Assembly: GCF_037031285.1 (NCBI RefSeq)
Contig: NZ_JAYEZO010000001.1
Span: forward strand, 372,001-436,000
Length of the DNA stretch: 64,000 bases
Source of the DNA: Halobellus sp. LT62
GTDB lineage: Archaea; Halobacteriota; Halobacteria; Halobacteriales; Haloferacaceae
Direction of reading: 5' to 3'
Shown: positions 9,614 through 17,633 of the stretch, in pieces
How positions within the stretch are numbered: position 1 is the stretch's first letter
Layout of the letters: each line of letters starts with the position of its first letter
Made by a program: the position numbers and the translations under genes
The notes under the pieces: model-generated
Told to the model about the DNA's origin: nothing
The model's input: only the letters and a program-made list of their open reading frames with translations
The model's database searches: none

Positions 9614-11554
9614 TCAGTCGTCGGCGTCCGTTTCGATCTCCGTCCGCGACGCGCGACGGCTGGCCCGCTCGACGAACTCGTCCGGCAGTTCGTCTATCTC
9701 GCCCGCCTGCACGCCCCAGAGGTGCGCGTAGAGATCGTCGTTCGCGAGCAACTCCTCGTGATCGCCGTGCTCGGCGATCCTTCCGTCCTCAAGGACGACG
9801 ATCTGATCTGCGTCCTTGATCGTCGAGAGCCGGTGGGCGATGCTGAACGTCGTTCGGTCCTCGGTGAGGCGGTCCAGTGACCGCTGGATGAGCATCTCGG
9901 TCTCCGTATCGACGTCGGAGGTTGCCTCGTCGAGCACGAGAATCTCCGGGTCGCGGAGGACTGCGCGCGCGATCGAGAGCCGCTGGCGCTGGCCGCCCGA
10001 GAGCTTCACGCCACGCTCGCCGATCTCCGTGTCGTAGCCGTCCGGGAGGTTCGTGATAAACTCGTGGGCCTCGGCGGCCTTCGCGGCCTCGACGACGTCA
10101 TCGTGGGTCGCGCCGAAGGTCCCGTAGCGGATGTTTTCCTCTACTGTCCCGTAGAACATGAACGTGTCTTGGCTGACGTAGCCGATCGAGCGTCTGAGGC
10201 TCGGAACCGTCACGTCCCGGACGTCGGTGCCGTCGATCGAGATCGAGCCCCCGTCGACGTCGTACATCCGGAGTAAGAGCTTGAGGACGGTCGACTTCCC
10301 GGCCCCCGTCGGGCCGACGAGCGCGAGCGTCTCGCCGCCCGCGACCTCGAATGAGACGTCTTCGACGATCGTCTCCTCTCGATCGTAGCCGAAGCTCACG
10401 TCGTCGTAGACGACGCGCCCCTCCTCGACGACGAGCTCCTCGGCGTCCGGCTTTTCCTCGATCTGAGCGGGCTCGTCCATCAGTCCGAAGATCCGCGCGG
10501 CGGAGGCGTACGCGCGCTGGTACATATTGATGATCTGGCCGAATTGGGCCATCGGCCAGATGAACCGCTGGGTGAAGAGGATGAAGCCGACGAACTCGCC
10601 GGGCGTGAGCCCGCCCGAGAAGAACAGCGGCGCGCTGCCGGTCTCCCGGTAGGTAAGCACCCAGATCCCGCCGAGGAAGAAGGTGAGGATGAACCCGATC
10701 CCCGAGAGCAGTCGGAGCCCCGGGAAGAACTTGATCCGTGTGCCGATCGCGTCCCAGTTGGCGTCGAAGTAGTCCTGTGAGACGTCGTCGACGCGTTCGG
10801 ACTCGAAGTCCTCGGTGTTCGAGGACTTGATCACTTGGATGCCGCCGAGGTTGTTTTCGAGCCGGGAGTTGAGTTGTCCCACCGAGGAGCGAACCGCCGC
10901 GTACTTCGGCTGGATCGTGTTGACGAACCGGTAGGTGAAGTAGCCGATGAGGGGAACGACGGTGAGGGTGACGACGGCGAGTTGCCAGTTCCAGTAGAGG
11001 AGGATCGCCGCGATACCGAGCACCATCACCCCGAGGCGGAACGCCGAGTTCATCCCGTCGTTGAGAAAGCGCTCTAATCGGTTGACGTCGTTCGAGAGAA
11101 TCGACATCATCTCGCCGGTCTGCTTGTCGGCGAAGAAGTCCATATTCAGCCGCTGCATCTTGTCGTAGGTGTCGGTGCGGACGGCGTGTTGGATGTGCTG
11201 GGCGAAGGAGTTCCACCCCCAGTTTCGCGTCCAGTGAAACGCCGCGCCGCCGAAAAAGGACAGGGCGATCAGCGCCGCGGCGAGGTGGAGCTGTCCGGTC
11301 GGCGTCGTCGGCAGCCACGCGTCGGGAACGAGCCACAGTGAGAACGGGCGCTCGTCGAAGAAGATGGAGTCGACAGCGACCGCGAGGAGGACCGGCGGGA
11401 GGAGGTCGAGGAGGCGCGCGACGACGCTGGACAGCAGGCCGACGACGAACGCGAAGGCGTTCTCGCGGCCGTACTCGTCGAAGAGCCGACGCATCGGGTT
11501 CTCCGCGCGCTCGCGCTGTCGCTCGAAGGGGTCGTCTTCGGCGGGATTGACCAT
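9614..11554 (-). CDS. ABC exporter, fused membrane and ATPase half-transporter (MsbA/MDR-like)
   Basis: 646 residues. An N-terminal six-helix membrane domain (about 30-340) is followed by an ATPase domain with Walker A GPTGAGKST, Q-loop, signature LSGGQRQRLS, Walker B ILVLDEATSDVD and H-loop AHRLST. Such half-transporters act as dimers exporting lipids or drugs. Start taken as ATG 11554; a GTG at 11557 directly before is equally possible. It is convergent with aroE (40 bp between stops). Substrate not inferable. Confidence 0.92.
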   Translation of the reverse strand: MVNPAEDDPFERQRERAENPMRRLFDEYGRENAFAFVVGLLSSVVARLLDLLPPVLLAVAVDSIFFDERPFSLWLVPDAWLPTTPTGQLHLAAALIALSFFGGAAFHWTRNWGWNSFAQHIQHAVRTDTYDKMQRLNMDFFADKQTGEMMSILSNDVNRLERFLNDGMNSAFRLGVMVLGIAAILLYWNWQLAVVTLTVVPLIGYFTYRFVNTIQPKYAAVRSSVGQLNSRLENNLGGIQVIKSSNTEDFESERVDDVSQDYFDANWDAIGTRIKFFPGLRLLSGIGFILTFFLGGIWVLTYRETGSAPLFFSGGLTPGEFVGFILFTQRFIWPMAQFGQIINMYQRAYASAARIFGLMDEPAQIEEKPDAEELVVEEGRVVYDDVSFGYDREETIVEDVSFEVAGGETLALVGPTGAGKSTVLKLLLRMYDVDGGSISIDGTDVRDVTVPSLRRSIGYVSQDTFMFYGTVEENIRYGTFGATHDDVVEAAKAAEAHEFITNLPDGYDTEIGERGVKLSGGQRQRLSIARAVLRDPEILVLDEATSDVDTETEMLIQRSLDRLTEDRTTFSIAHRLSTIKDADQIVVLEDGRIAEHGDHEELLANDDLYAHLWGVQAGEIDELPDEFVERASRRASRTEIETDADD

Positions 11555-11622
11555 CACCGTGTTTCAGGTCGCGCCGGTACTAAAGGGTTCCATCGCGTCA
11601 CGCTCAGCGCCTCCGCGCTCGC

Positions 11623-11892
11623 TCACAACGAGCGACGCTCGACCTCGGGATCGATCCCCGCCGCGTCGAGATCCTCACGGACCCTCGTGCGGAGCGGGTC
11701 GGGCACGGTGTCGCGACCGACGGGCACGGCGGTCTCGCCGTCGCCTTTCACTTTCCAGTAGAGGACGCACTCGGAGGGGCCGTAGAACTCGACGCTGTAG
11801 CGGTCGCCCGCGCCGCGGTAGTGAACGCGAGCGGCGTAGCCCTCGGCGTGCCAGCCGTCCAAGGCGTCGAGCGCGGCGGTGGGATCGCTCAT
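11623..11892 (-). CDS. Small conserved haloarchaeal protein
   Basis: 89 residues, MSDPTAALDALDGWHAEGYA onwards, with a compact alpha/beta pattern: a helix, several strands (ARVHYRG, YSVEFYGP, CVLYWKVKG) and a charged C-terminal helix. No catalytic motif. Codon use and acidity match the chromosome. It lies between the DUF192 gene (51 bp) and the ABC exporter (68 bp) on the same strand. Function unknown. Confidence 0.65.
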   Translation of the reverse strand: MSDPTAALDALDGWHAEGYAARVHYRGAGDRYSVEFYGPSECVLYWKVKGDGETAVPVGRDTVPDPLRTRVREDLDAAGIDPEVERRSL

Positions 11893-11943
11893 ACGTCACC
11901 GCAGGGTCGCGCTCGCCGTCGGGCTTTCGGTTCCATCTCTCGG

Positions 11944-12468
11944 TCAGGAGTCCGTCGACGCCGCCACGTCGTCGTCGATCCGGACTCGATCGCCCACTTC
12001 GACGCCGTGCTCGGTGGTGTACTCGTACGGCACTTCGAGCACGTACTGTCCTTGGCCGCGGTAGCGCCGCAGTTCGTCGTTGGAGGTCCCCTCCGGCGGT
12101 AGCTCGGCGTGGTGGATCGCGGTGATCGTCCCCTCTCCGTCGACGAAGACGATGTCGATCGGGAACGCCATATCCCGCATCACGTAGGCGTACTCGTCCT
12201 CTGTCTCGTGGACGAACAGCATTCCCTCGTTCGCACCCAGTGAGTCGGTGTCGCTGAGGCCGGTGATGCGCTTCGATCGCGTGTCGGCGACGCGGACGTT
12301 CACCGTCGCGAGCGTCTCGTCGGTGTCGCCGTCGACGAGAGTCACACTGGTCCGGTCGTACTCGCCGGTCGGCAGGAGCGCGGGGTTGCTCGCGACGGCG
12401 ACGACGCCGACCGCGATGAGGACGGCGACGGCGAGGAGGGCAGTGGCGAGTCGCGACCGATCGGGCAT
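11944..12468 (-). CDS. DUF192 protein with N-terminal membrane anchor
   Basis: 174 residues. A signal-anchor helix (LATALLAVAVLIAVGVVAVA) precedes a DUF192 domain with its hallmarks: RITGLSDTDSLGANEGMLFV, a Met-rich core VMRDMAFPIDIVFVD and VLEVPYEY. The domain presumably faces the outside of the membrane; its biochemical role is unknown. The next feature upstream is tRNA-Val on the other strand. Confidence 0.85.
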   Translation of the reverse strand: MPDRSRLATALLAVAVLIAVGVVAVASNPALLPTGEYDRTSVTLVDGDTDETLATVNVRVADTRSKRITGLSDTDSLGANEGMLFVHETEDEYAYVMRDMAFPIDIVFVDGEGTITAIHHAELPPEGTSNDELRRYRGQGQYVLEVPYEYTTEHGVEVGDRVRIDDDVAASTDS

Positions 12469-12523
12469 ACGTGACTGTTCGGATCTGTGGAGGGTAAGGA
12501 TTCCGGCGCTTGGGATTGGAAAC

Positions 12524-12532
12524 CGTTATACC
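12524..12532 (+). promoter_or_regulatory. Box A (TATA) of tRNA-Val
   Basis: CGTTATACC lies about 27 bp upstream of the first tRNA base, the normal spacing for an archaeal TATA element. Confidence 0.5.
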
Positions 12533-12556
12533 CGCGTGTGGGCTTTTTCGAGGTGC

Positions 12557-12629
12557 GGGCTCGTGGTCTAGTGGTTATGACGCTTCCCTTACAAGGAAGA
12601 GATCGGTGGTTCGACTCCGCCCGAGCCCA
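12557..12629 (+). tRNA. tRNA-Val, anticodon TAC
   Basis: A 73-nt cloverleaf: acceptor GGGCTCG pairs with CGAGCCC, discriminator A, and CCA is not encoded. The anticodon stem CTTCC/GGAAG closes the loop CTTACAA, giving anticodon TAC (codon GUA). The T arm contains GGTTCGACTCC. Immediately downstream is a palindromic element ending in a second copy of the last 24 nt of this gene. Confidence 0.95.
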
Positions 12630-12671
12630 TACGAGTGCCCGAGCGACAGCGAGGGCCGAGTATTTTCGCGA

Positions 12672-12731
12672 GGGCGGATCGAATCAGGGAGCAGCTTCGC
12701 TGCGACCGTGGTTCGACTCCGCCCGAGCCCA
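12672..12731 (+). repeat. Palindromic element ending in a second copy of the tRNA-Val 3' end
   Basis: The last 24 nt of tRNA-Val (12606-12629) recur exactly at 12708-12731, 102 nt further on. Before that copy stands its approximate reverse complement (12672-12686, GGGCGGATCGAATCA) and a perfect small hairpin GCAGC-TTC-GCTGC (12691-12703). The whole can fold as one stem: inverted T-arm, inner hairpin, T-arm. A matching element with the same 102-nt pitch follows tRNA-Phe. Confidence 0.85.
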
Positions 12732-12975
12732 CTCGGATTACGCACGGTTTCTAAGGCACCGATTTCATCGCGTAGAAGCGATATAGCCCAATTTTCCCAA
12801 TTTCTGTCGGCGTAACGACGGGGTTCAATTTTCTCGAACCCAGTCGTTTTTCGACTGGCCCCCGCCTCCGTCCGGGGTTCTGCGCTATCCGAACGCGTGC
12901 TGAATCATTAAGCTATCGCCTACTCGGATTTTCATATGTCGTCGACTGCCTGATGTAATCGCTGCGAGCCCGATA

Positions 12976-13197
12976 GTGAAGACGACGATTGCCCCCCGCT
13001 CGTCCGATCCACACCAGCGCTGTCACGTCGATCCACTATATTACGCCGCGTGGTCCGTCGAGGTGACGTTGGCGGCGACGGGGGTTGCGCCCGCGGTGTC
13101 GCGAGCTGTTGCGCGGGCCGGGCTGACGATCCGGACCGCGGGACCACGTGGGAATGCGTGGCATTTGGTTGCGGCGGCGAACTGGCGGAGGGCATAG
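12976..13197 (+). CDS. Small hypothetical protein (uncertain)
   Basis: 73 residues from a GTG: it contains HQRCHVDPLYYAAWSVEV and ends in NAWHLVAAANWRRA. GC content is higher than in the AT-rich DNA that follows. No motif is recognised and there is no clear ribosome-binding site. The frame is plausible because Tyr, Trp and His spacing looks protein-like, but a non-coding explanation cannot be excluded. Confidence 0.35.
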   Translation: MKTTIAPRSSDPHQRCHVDPLYYAAWSVEVTLAATGVAPAVSRAVARAGLTIRTAGPRGNAWHLVAAANWRRA

Positions 13198-13296
13198 CTG
13201 CTCTTTTTTCGTGGTGTCTTATACTGCTATGGGGGTCGTTGCCGGAAACGGCTCGCTGAGCCCAGAATTCGTGTTCTTATGAACGAAGGAGGCAAT

Positions 13297-13428
13297 ATGT
13301 CCGATAATATCCCGGAAACAGCCGGAAATTCTTTTTCAGAGTCAGTCCGTTGTTCCGGATCCGTTTCAATAGTGCGTGTTCTGACTAATTACGAGTTGCT
13401 GAAGGACAGTTCTGATTCAAAATTGTAG
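13297..13428 (+). CDS. Possible 43-residue small protein
   Basis: A GGAGG ribosome-binding sequence precedes the ATG at 13297 by a few bases. The product starts MSDNIPETAGNSFSE and ends in a lysine/serine tail. It sits alone in AT-rich intergenic DNA and has no recognised relatives, so it is a weak call. Confidence 0.22.
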   Translation: MSDNIPETAGNSFSESVRCSGSVSIVRVLTNYELLKDSSDSKL

Positions 13429-13758
13429 GTCTGAATTATATTTCCTACTCGGTCGAATTGCCACAGAGAGCATTCGACTACCGCCCATCAGTTCGATTCA
13501 ATAATCAAATTACTGCGTAGGTATTTATATCCGAAAATAATACTTCCGCTCCGGTCTGGGTAGCTTGATATTCGCAGACGGCTTTGTTTTGGTGTGGCCG
13601 TAATGGTCAGATAAGGACGGTGATCAGGTACGGAATCTGATATTTATATGCAGATACCCGGATACCGAAGCCTTAACTGACTATCCCACGCCACAAACGA
13701 CCGTCCTTCACGGGACGACGCCTGCTCGGGCGTCTAAGCAAGTCACGGGAGGTGCAAG
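13429..13758. other. AT-rich intergenic stretch
   Basis: No convincing gene. A TATA-like TGATATTTATATGC at about 13638-13651 and a hairpin GACGCC-TGCTC-GGGCGTC near 13719-13735 precede the small membrane ORF at 13759. Base composition is lower in GC than the flanking backbone, in keeping with imported DNA. Confidence 0.4.
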
Positions 13759-13872
13759 ATCACCGAAGCCAGATTGATCGTGGTCGCGATCTGCGGAACG
13801 ATCCTCGCTCTCTATGGAGTCCAAGCGGGGTTGGTCCTGCTGACGATCGCGGCCACGACCACGACACGGTAG
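13759..13872 (+). other. Possible single-helix membrane microprotein lacking a standard start codon
   Basis: GGAGGTG stands at ideal distance from an ATC codon at 13759, after which 37 codons run to TAG at 13870-13872. The product has a charged start (TEAR) and one clear membrane helix (LIVVAICGTILALYGVQAG). No ATG, GTG or TTG occupies the start position set by the ribosome-binding site. Either an ATC start is used or an ATG was mutated and the gene is dead. Confidence 0.25.
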
Positions 13873-14041
13873 TCTCGCTCGGTCGACTACCCATTGTGGA
13901 CACGGCCTAACGTGTCCTACTGGGTTCTTCATTCGTGGCGTAAAATAGCTTTCCTTCAGATCCATATATGGACATTAGAGGTCGTCTATGTGCTGTTTGT
14001 TGATAGTGTAGAAATCTAATTCACTGCTAACAGCCTCAAAG

Positions 14042-14172
14042 CTACGCCAGTTCGTCGTACTTCTTCAGCACCAACTCGAAGTACTCGTTGGTCATCCGTC
14101 TCGGATTCTGCACTTGGTAGGAATCCCCAAGGACGAACTTCATCTGAGCGCACCAAGCTGTAGAATTCTATG
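14042..14172 (-). pseudogene. C-terminal scrap of a type IIG/Eco57I-like restriction-modification gene
   Basis: On the minus strand the frame reads MKFVLGDSYQVQNPRRM, then TNEYFELVLKKYDELA, then TAG at 14044-14042. This resembles the C-terminal tail of large type IIG methyltransferase-nucleases. It aligns base by base with a second scrap at 15734-15822. Nothing of the rest of the gene is present; the frame is lost above about 14172. Confidence 0.5.
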
Positions 14173-14233
14173 GAGATCGCCGTCGCGTCTGTTCTTTGGT
14201 GAGTGGGGCAGAACGGATTGGTTTTAGAACAAT

Positions 14234-14542
14234 TTACGCCCAGTCGTGATTTTTCCATCCCTCGTAATGCTTGAGCCGACTCTTAATTACGAACGGTTCC
14301 CATTCACAGTTGTAATACAGGAAGTCAGCTAATTCACCGAAGCGGCTACTATTGAGTAACATTCCACGGTTTGGATTATGCCTCACGAACGGTTCGATTT
14401 GAACTACCTCAAAGGCATCTTTTGCTTTGCCCTTGTCTGAGACTGCTGCCCGATTGACCACACTATCCTTGTCCATCGGCGTTCCGTACGCGTGATTTGA
14501 GATGAGAACCGCTAAGATAGCACATATATACCTATCTTCCAT
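14234..14542 (-). CDS. Hypothetical protein, haloarchaeal accessory family
   Basis: 102 residues from ATG 14542 (MEDRYICAILAVLISNHAYG). The pattern suggests a mixed alpha/beta fold with a conserved-looking block PFVRHNPNRGMLLNSSRFGE and a C-terminal block EPFVIKSRLKHYEGW. It has no membrane helix and no catalytic motif that I can name. It is divergent from the winged-helix gene at 14639, and the roughly 100-bp gap would hold both promoters. Codon use is AT-rich, indicating transfer. Confidence 0.6.
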   Translation of the reverse strand: MEDRYICAILAVLISNHAYGTPMDKDSVVNRAAVSDKGKAKDAFEVVQIEPFVRHNPNRGMLLNSSRFGELADFLYYNCEWEPFVIKSRLKHYEGWKNHDWA

Positions 14543-14638
14543 CAATGAAAGGGAATTATCGATACGTGAAAAAACGCGGTGCCAAAATCTTTTGTCGAGT
14601 GCGCAAATATACTATGGTAACACCCGTTGATGGTCACA

Positions 14639-15061
14639 ATGAATTCAACAGAGAATGGCCCAGATATGAAGAAGGTTCGGAGAGAAAATCCGAGTTCCTG
14701 GCTGGAGCTTACCGACAACCAGACACTGCCATTGATTATCGATTCGCTTCTTGACTCGCCACCAGGCCGCGAGTTCAATAAGCAAGAGCTGGGGCGTCAC
14801 GCCGGAGTCAGTCGTGAATCAGTACGAAAATATATCGAAACTTTACTCAAATTCGGGATTATCAAGGAAGTTCCCCAAACCAAACCTCAACGCTACACGC
14901 TGAACGATAAAGGGAAAGCAACAATTGAACTATTTGAACTAAAAAGTGCCCTGAACGCAGCCGCAACCTCCGAAAATAAAGACTTTGAACAAGAGGCGAC
15001 AGAAGATACAGGAATGGAGTTGGATTTCCCGGCCGATGAGCCTCCAACTATCAACATTTAA
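14639..15061 (+). CDS. Winged-helix DNA-binding protein
   Basis: About 140 residues. A winged-helix core spans roughly residues 25-85: LIIDSLLDSPPGREFNKQEL, AGVSRESVRKYIETLL (recognition helix), FGIIKEVP and the wing QRYTLNDKGK. The acidic C-terminal tail is probably disordered. Starts at 14630 and 14639 are both ATG; 14639 is preferred. Only 3 bp separate it from the following gene, so the two form an operon in which this is likely the regulator. Low GC points to horizontal origin. Confidence 0.75.
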   Translation: MNSTENGPDMKKVRRENPSSWLELTDNQTLPLIIDSLLDSPPGREFNKQELGRHAGVSRESVRKYIETLLKFGIIKEVPQTKPQRYTLNDKGKATIELFELKSALNAAATSENKDFEQEATEDTGMELDFPADEPPTINI

Positions 15062-15064
15062 TTT

Positions 15065-15685
15065 ATGCCTTCTGATAAACAATACAACGACGCTGTAAAT
15101 ACCGTCTGTGATGACCTCGAAAAAGTCGACTGCTACGTTCTTGACGTTGTTGAGCCCGATAATTTTGAAGGCCACATCGTCTATTTCCGCCACGGATCAC
15201 GACAAATAGAGATATTCGCCGAAAAAGAGGAACGATTTTTCGACATTGGATATCGAATTAACCTTGCGGAGAACATCGGCCAGTCAATTGATTTTGAGCC
15301 GAATGAAGAACAACCTGACTTATTTGGAAAAAAAGTCTCACCTGAGACAGCTGTAGGTTATCATAAATTAGCTGAAATCCCAACAGATCAAATGAGAGAT
15401 TTCACTTACCAACTCGGAATGCATCTAAGTTCTCCGTTTACCAGTTATCAGTTATCAACAGATAATGATGGAGTAGTTTACTCGTATGCCGTCTGGAAGA
15501 AGCTGTTTCCGTATGAACGCGATTACACACTCAGAAGGTTAGAGGAAGCCATTCAGGCAGTCGTCAGCGTTGGTGTGAATGCGAATCGTTTTGTCAATCG
15601 TGTACTCCAGTCAGATTTTCTTGAAGGAGAATCTACCCATATTGAAGACAATAAATCTGTGAAGGAAGAGGATACAATAGACTAA
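15065..15685 (+). CDS. Unknown protein paired with winged-helix regulator
   Basis: 206 residues. A strand-rich first half (CYVLDVVE, GHIVYFRHG, QIEIFAEKEERFFDIGYRI) is followed by a helical C-terminal half (LRRLEEAIQAVVSVGVNANR). The order loosely recalls YbjN/type III secretion chaperone-like folds, but no diagnostic motif is present and this is a guess. It is translated directly after the winged-helix gene. Lower GC than the chromosome. Possible accessory or defence function by context only. Confidence 0.6.
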   Translation: MPSDKQYNDAVNTVCDDLEKVDCYVLDVVEPDNFEGHIVYFRHGSRQIEIFAEKEERFFDIGYRINLAENIGQSIDFEPNEEQPDLFGKKVSPETAVGYHKLAEIPTDQMRDFTYQLGMHLSSPFTSYQLSTDNDGVVYSYAVWKKLFPYERDYTLRRLEEAIQAVVSVGVNANRFVNRVLQSDFLEGESTHIEDNKSVKEEDTID

Positions 15686-15733
15686 TCCAAGTGGGATACG
15701 ATCTCGAAAGGTCTGTTTGCCATCCGCCCCAAC

Positions 15734-15822
15734 CTATTCTTGGTGGAAGTCGTCGAGGATGAACTTCGTCTGCTCGCCAGCCCGTAGGCGTGGAACGCGG
15801 TCGCGTCCAGTATCCGCCTGAA
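15734..15822 (-). pseudogene. Second C-terminal scrap of a type IIG/Eco57I-like gene
   Basis: The minus strand reads LDATAFHAYGL, then after a one-base frameshift EQTKFILDDFHQE and a stop. It aligns with the scrap at 14042-14172 through the shared segment ATGAAGTTC/ACGAAGTTC and beyond. The ELYGL/HAYGL block also resembles the C-terminus of the intact enzyme at 17634-21752. It marks loss of another related gene. Confidence 0.5.
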
Positions 15823-15873
15823 CGCGCTCACCTTGTCAGGACATTTTATTAAATACCGCCCTGTGCGTCGGTT

Positions 15874-17613
15874 ATGGCCAGTAGTTGGAGGGAAGTTCTC
15901 AAAGAGAACTATACCTCTATTTTCGGAGCAACACTGTTGCTTATCATCCTCGGTGTTACGGGGTATTTCCTATCTCCCGTGTTCCCACGAGAAAACCTTG
16001 ATACTCTGCTTTCGGTTATGATCGGCGCACAGGCGAGTGTCTTGGCAATCGTCATTTCTGTGACGCTCATTTCAACGCAGCTTGTCGCTACGCGATACGC
16101 TCCACGAATGGCTACGCTGCCATTCCGAACACCGCTATTCAAAGGAACATTCGCTCTCTTCTCAGCCTCAATCATCCTCGACTCGATTCTTTTGCTCGGG
16201 GCCGCAGAGGCGATGAATCCATTCTACCCTGCGGTTTTCGCTGTCGCGCTTGGGCTCTTTGTTCTCGTTCTGCTGTTTCTCTATTTCTTTGTTCGTGGAA
16301 TGGTCGCTATCAGCTCTCCAGAGAGTCTCGTTACGCTATTTACTGAGACGGTTTCTCCCGGCGAGTATCTAAGTAAATGCAGTGATCTTGCGGATTCTCC
16401 CGAAAAGAACGCACACCCTCTTCAGCCACTCTACCGATTCATAATGTCCGCTCTGTCGAGCGGTGAATACGGAACTGCAAAATCAGCACTTGATCAGTAT
16501 GAGCAATTCGCGTCGGAGACACTAACTGAATTGGATGACGATGAGGTCTTCAGCGATCCTTCTGTGGAATGTAAAGAGCAACTCTTTGGGCCAGTTCTGA
16601 AAGAGCACCTTCACTCGATAACTATCCACGCTGCAGAGAAAGACGAGTCCCAGATTGTTAGCGCGGCAATCGACGCACAAGTACGGCTCGGAAAGGAGGG
16701 GATGAGCGAGAATAGGAACCAGAGGATCCCTCGTCAGGCACTTTGGGGACTCCGCAAGACGATTATGCAATCTCCAGTAAACGGAGACGACATAGTGACG
16801 ATTAATCGAGTCTGGCCGGCAGTGTCTGAGTTAATGCTCGAAGAGACCAAATACGAACACTACAAAATTCTTCGCTCCGGAAATGACCTAATTGGTCAAG
16901 AGCTACTTTCAAATCTGAACCGATCTGAAGAGCCCAAGTGGCATACAAGTGCACTCAGAGAATTCTTCGATAATATTTACAAGGCTCATAAAACAGTCTT
17001 AGAAAACCTCGCGGAAAGTCACGAATTCAGCGAACTTGGGCTACACAAACCATCGCAGAGGGCCCCGGATTCAGAGGACACAGTTCAACAAGCAGGGCGC
17101 ACCAGAGACGCGGTGATCAAAGCCACGAGTAACTTTCTCCAGTTCCGCGTTGAGAACGAATACTACCCCATTACAGAAGGAAACTTCAGAAAAACGTGGC
17201 AGAATCTGTGTATAGACGCGGCATCATTAGATGCAGAAGAGTATGCGACTTGGCTCTGCCAAGTCCTCATCGAGATTGCTTTCATCGAGAATTCCAATCG
17301 GCCATATAAGCAACAAGATTCAAACCATAGACTGCTCACCGGCAAGAAGGACAATTTCCTCTATTGGACGCGAGAGTTGACCCACATCCGAAGCGAAACG
17401 TCCGACCCAATTGTAGAAAAGGCGTTTAATAATCTTTCTGGGTATGAGAATCAAGAAGAGCCAAGTCCAATTCCATACGCTGGCGAACCCTCTGAACGGC
17501 AAAAGGAATACTACTCTTTCAACCTCTCAATCCGCGGGTATAGAGACCTGAATACGGAGTCTGAGTATCCGGACCTAATTGAAAAAATCCGAAAAGCATC
17601 ATCTATAGAATAG
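15874..17613 (+). CDS. DUF2254-like membrane protein with large cytoplasmic domain
   Basis: 579 residues. The N-terminal 150 residues hold four hydrophobic segments; the second, with QASVLAIVISVTLISTQLVA followed by RYAPRM, resembles the DUF2254 signature. The remaining 430 residues are soluble, helical and charged, without recognised motifs. It starts MASSWREVLKENY at ATG 15874 and converges on the type IIG gene with 20 bp between the two genes. GC is low. A role alongside restriction systems is possible from its location only. Confidence 0.65.
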   Translation: MASSWREVLKENYTSIFGATLLLIILGVTGYFLSPVFPRENLDTLLSVMIGAQASVLAIVISVTLISTQLVATRYAPRMATLPFRTPLFKGTFALFSASIILDSILLLGAAEAMNPFYPAVFAVALGLFVLVLLFLYFFVRGMVAISSPESLVTLFTETVSPGEYLSKCSDLADSPEKNAHPLQPLYRFIMSALSSGEYGTAKSALDQYEQFASETLTELDDDEVFSDPSVECKEQLFGPVLKEHLHSITIHAAEKDESQIVSAAIDAQVRLGKEGMSENRNQRIPRQALWGLRKTIMQSPVNGDDIVTINRVWPAVSELMLEETKYEHYKILRSGNDLIGQELLSNLNRSEEPKWHTSALREFFDNIYKAHKTVLENLAESHEFSELGLHKPSQRAPDSEDTVQQAGRTRDAVIKATSNFLQFRVENEYYPITEGNFRKTWQNLCIDAASLDAEEYATWLCQVLIEIAFIENSNRPYKQQDSNHRLLTGKKDNFLYWTRELTHIRSETSDPIVEKAFNNLSGYENQEEPSPIPYAGEPSERQKEYYSFNLSIRGYRDLNTESEYPDLIEKIRKASSIE

Positions 17614-17633
17614 AACGAGGCTTTTCAATACGA

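Noticed and set aside
12606-12731. Simple attL/attR pair of an integrated provirus at tRNA-Val
   Set aside because: The copies are only about 100 bp apart with no integrase or cargo between them, and no further copy of the tRNA-Val end is seen at the right side of the accessory region.
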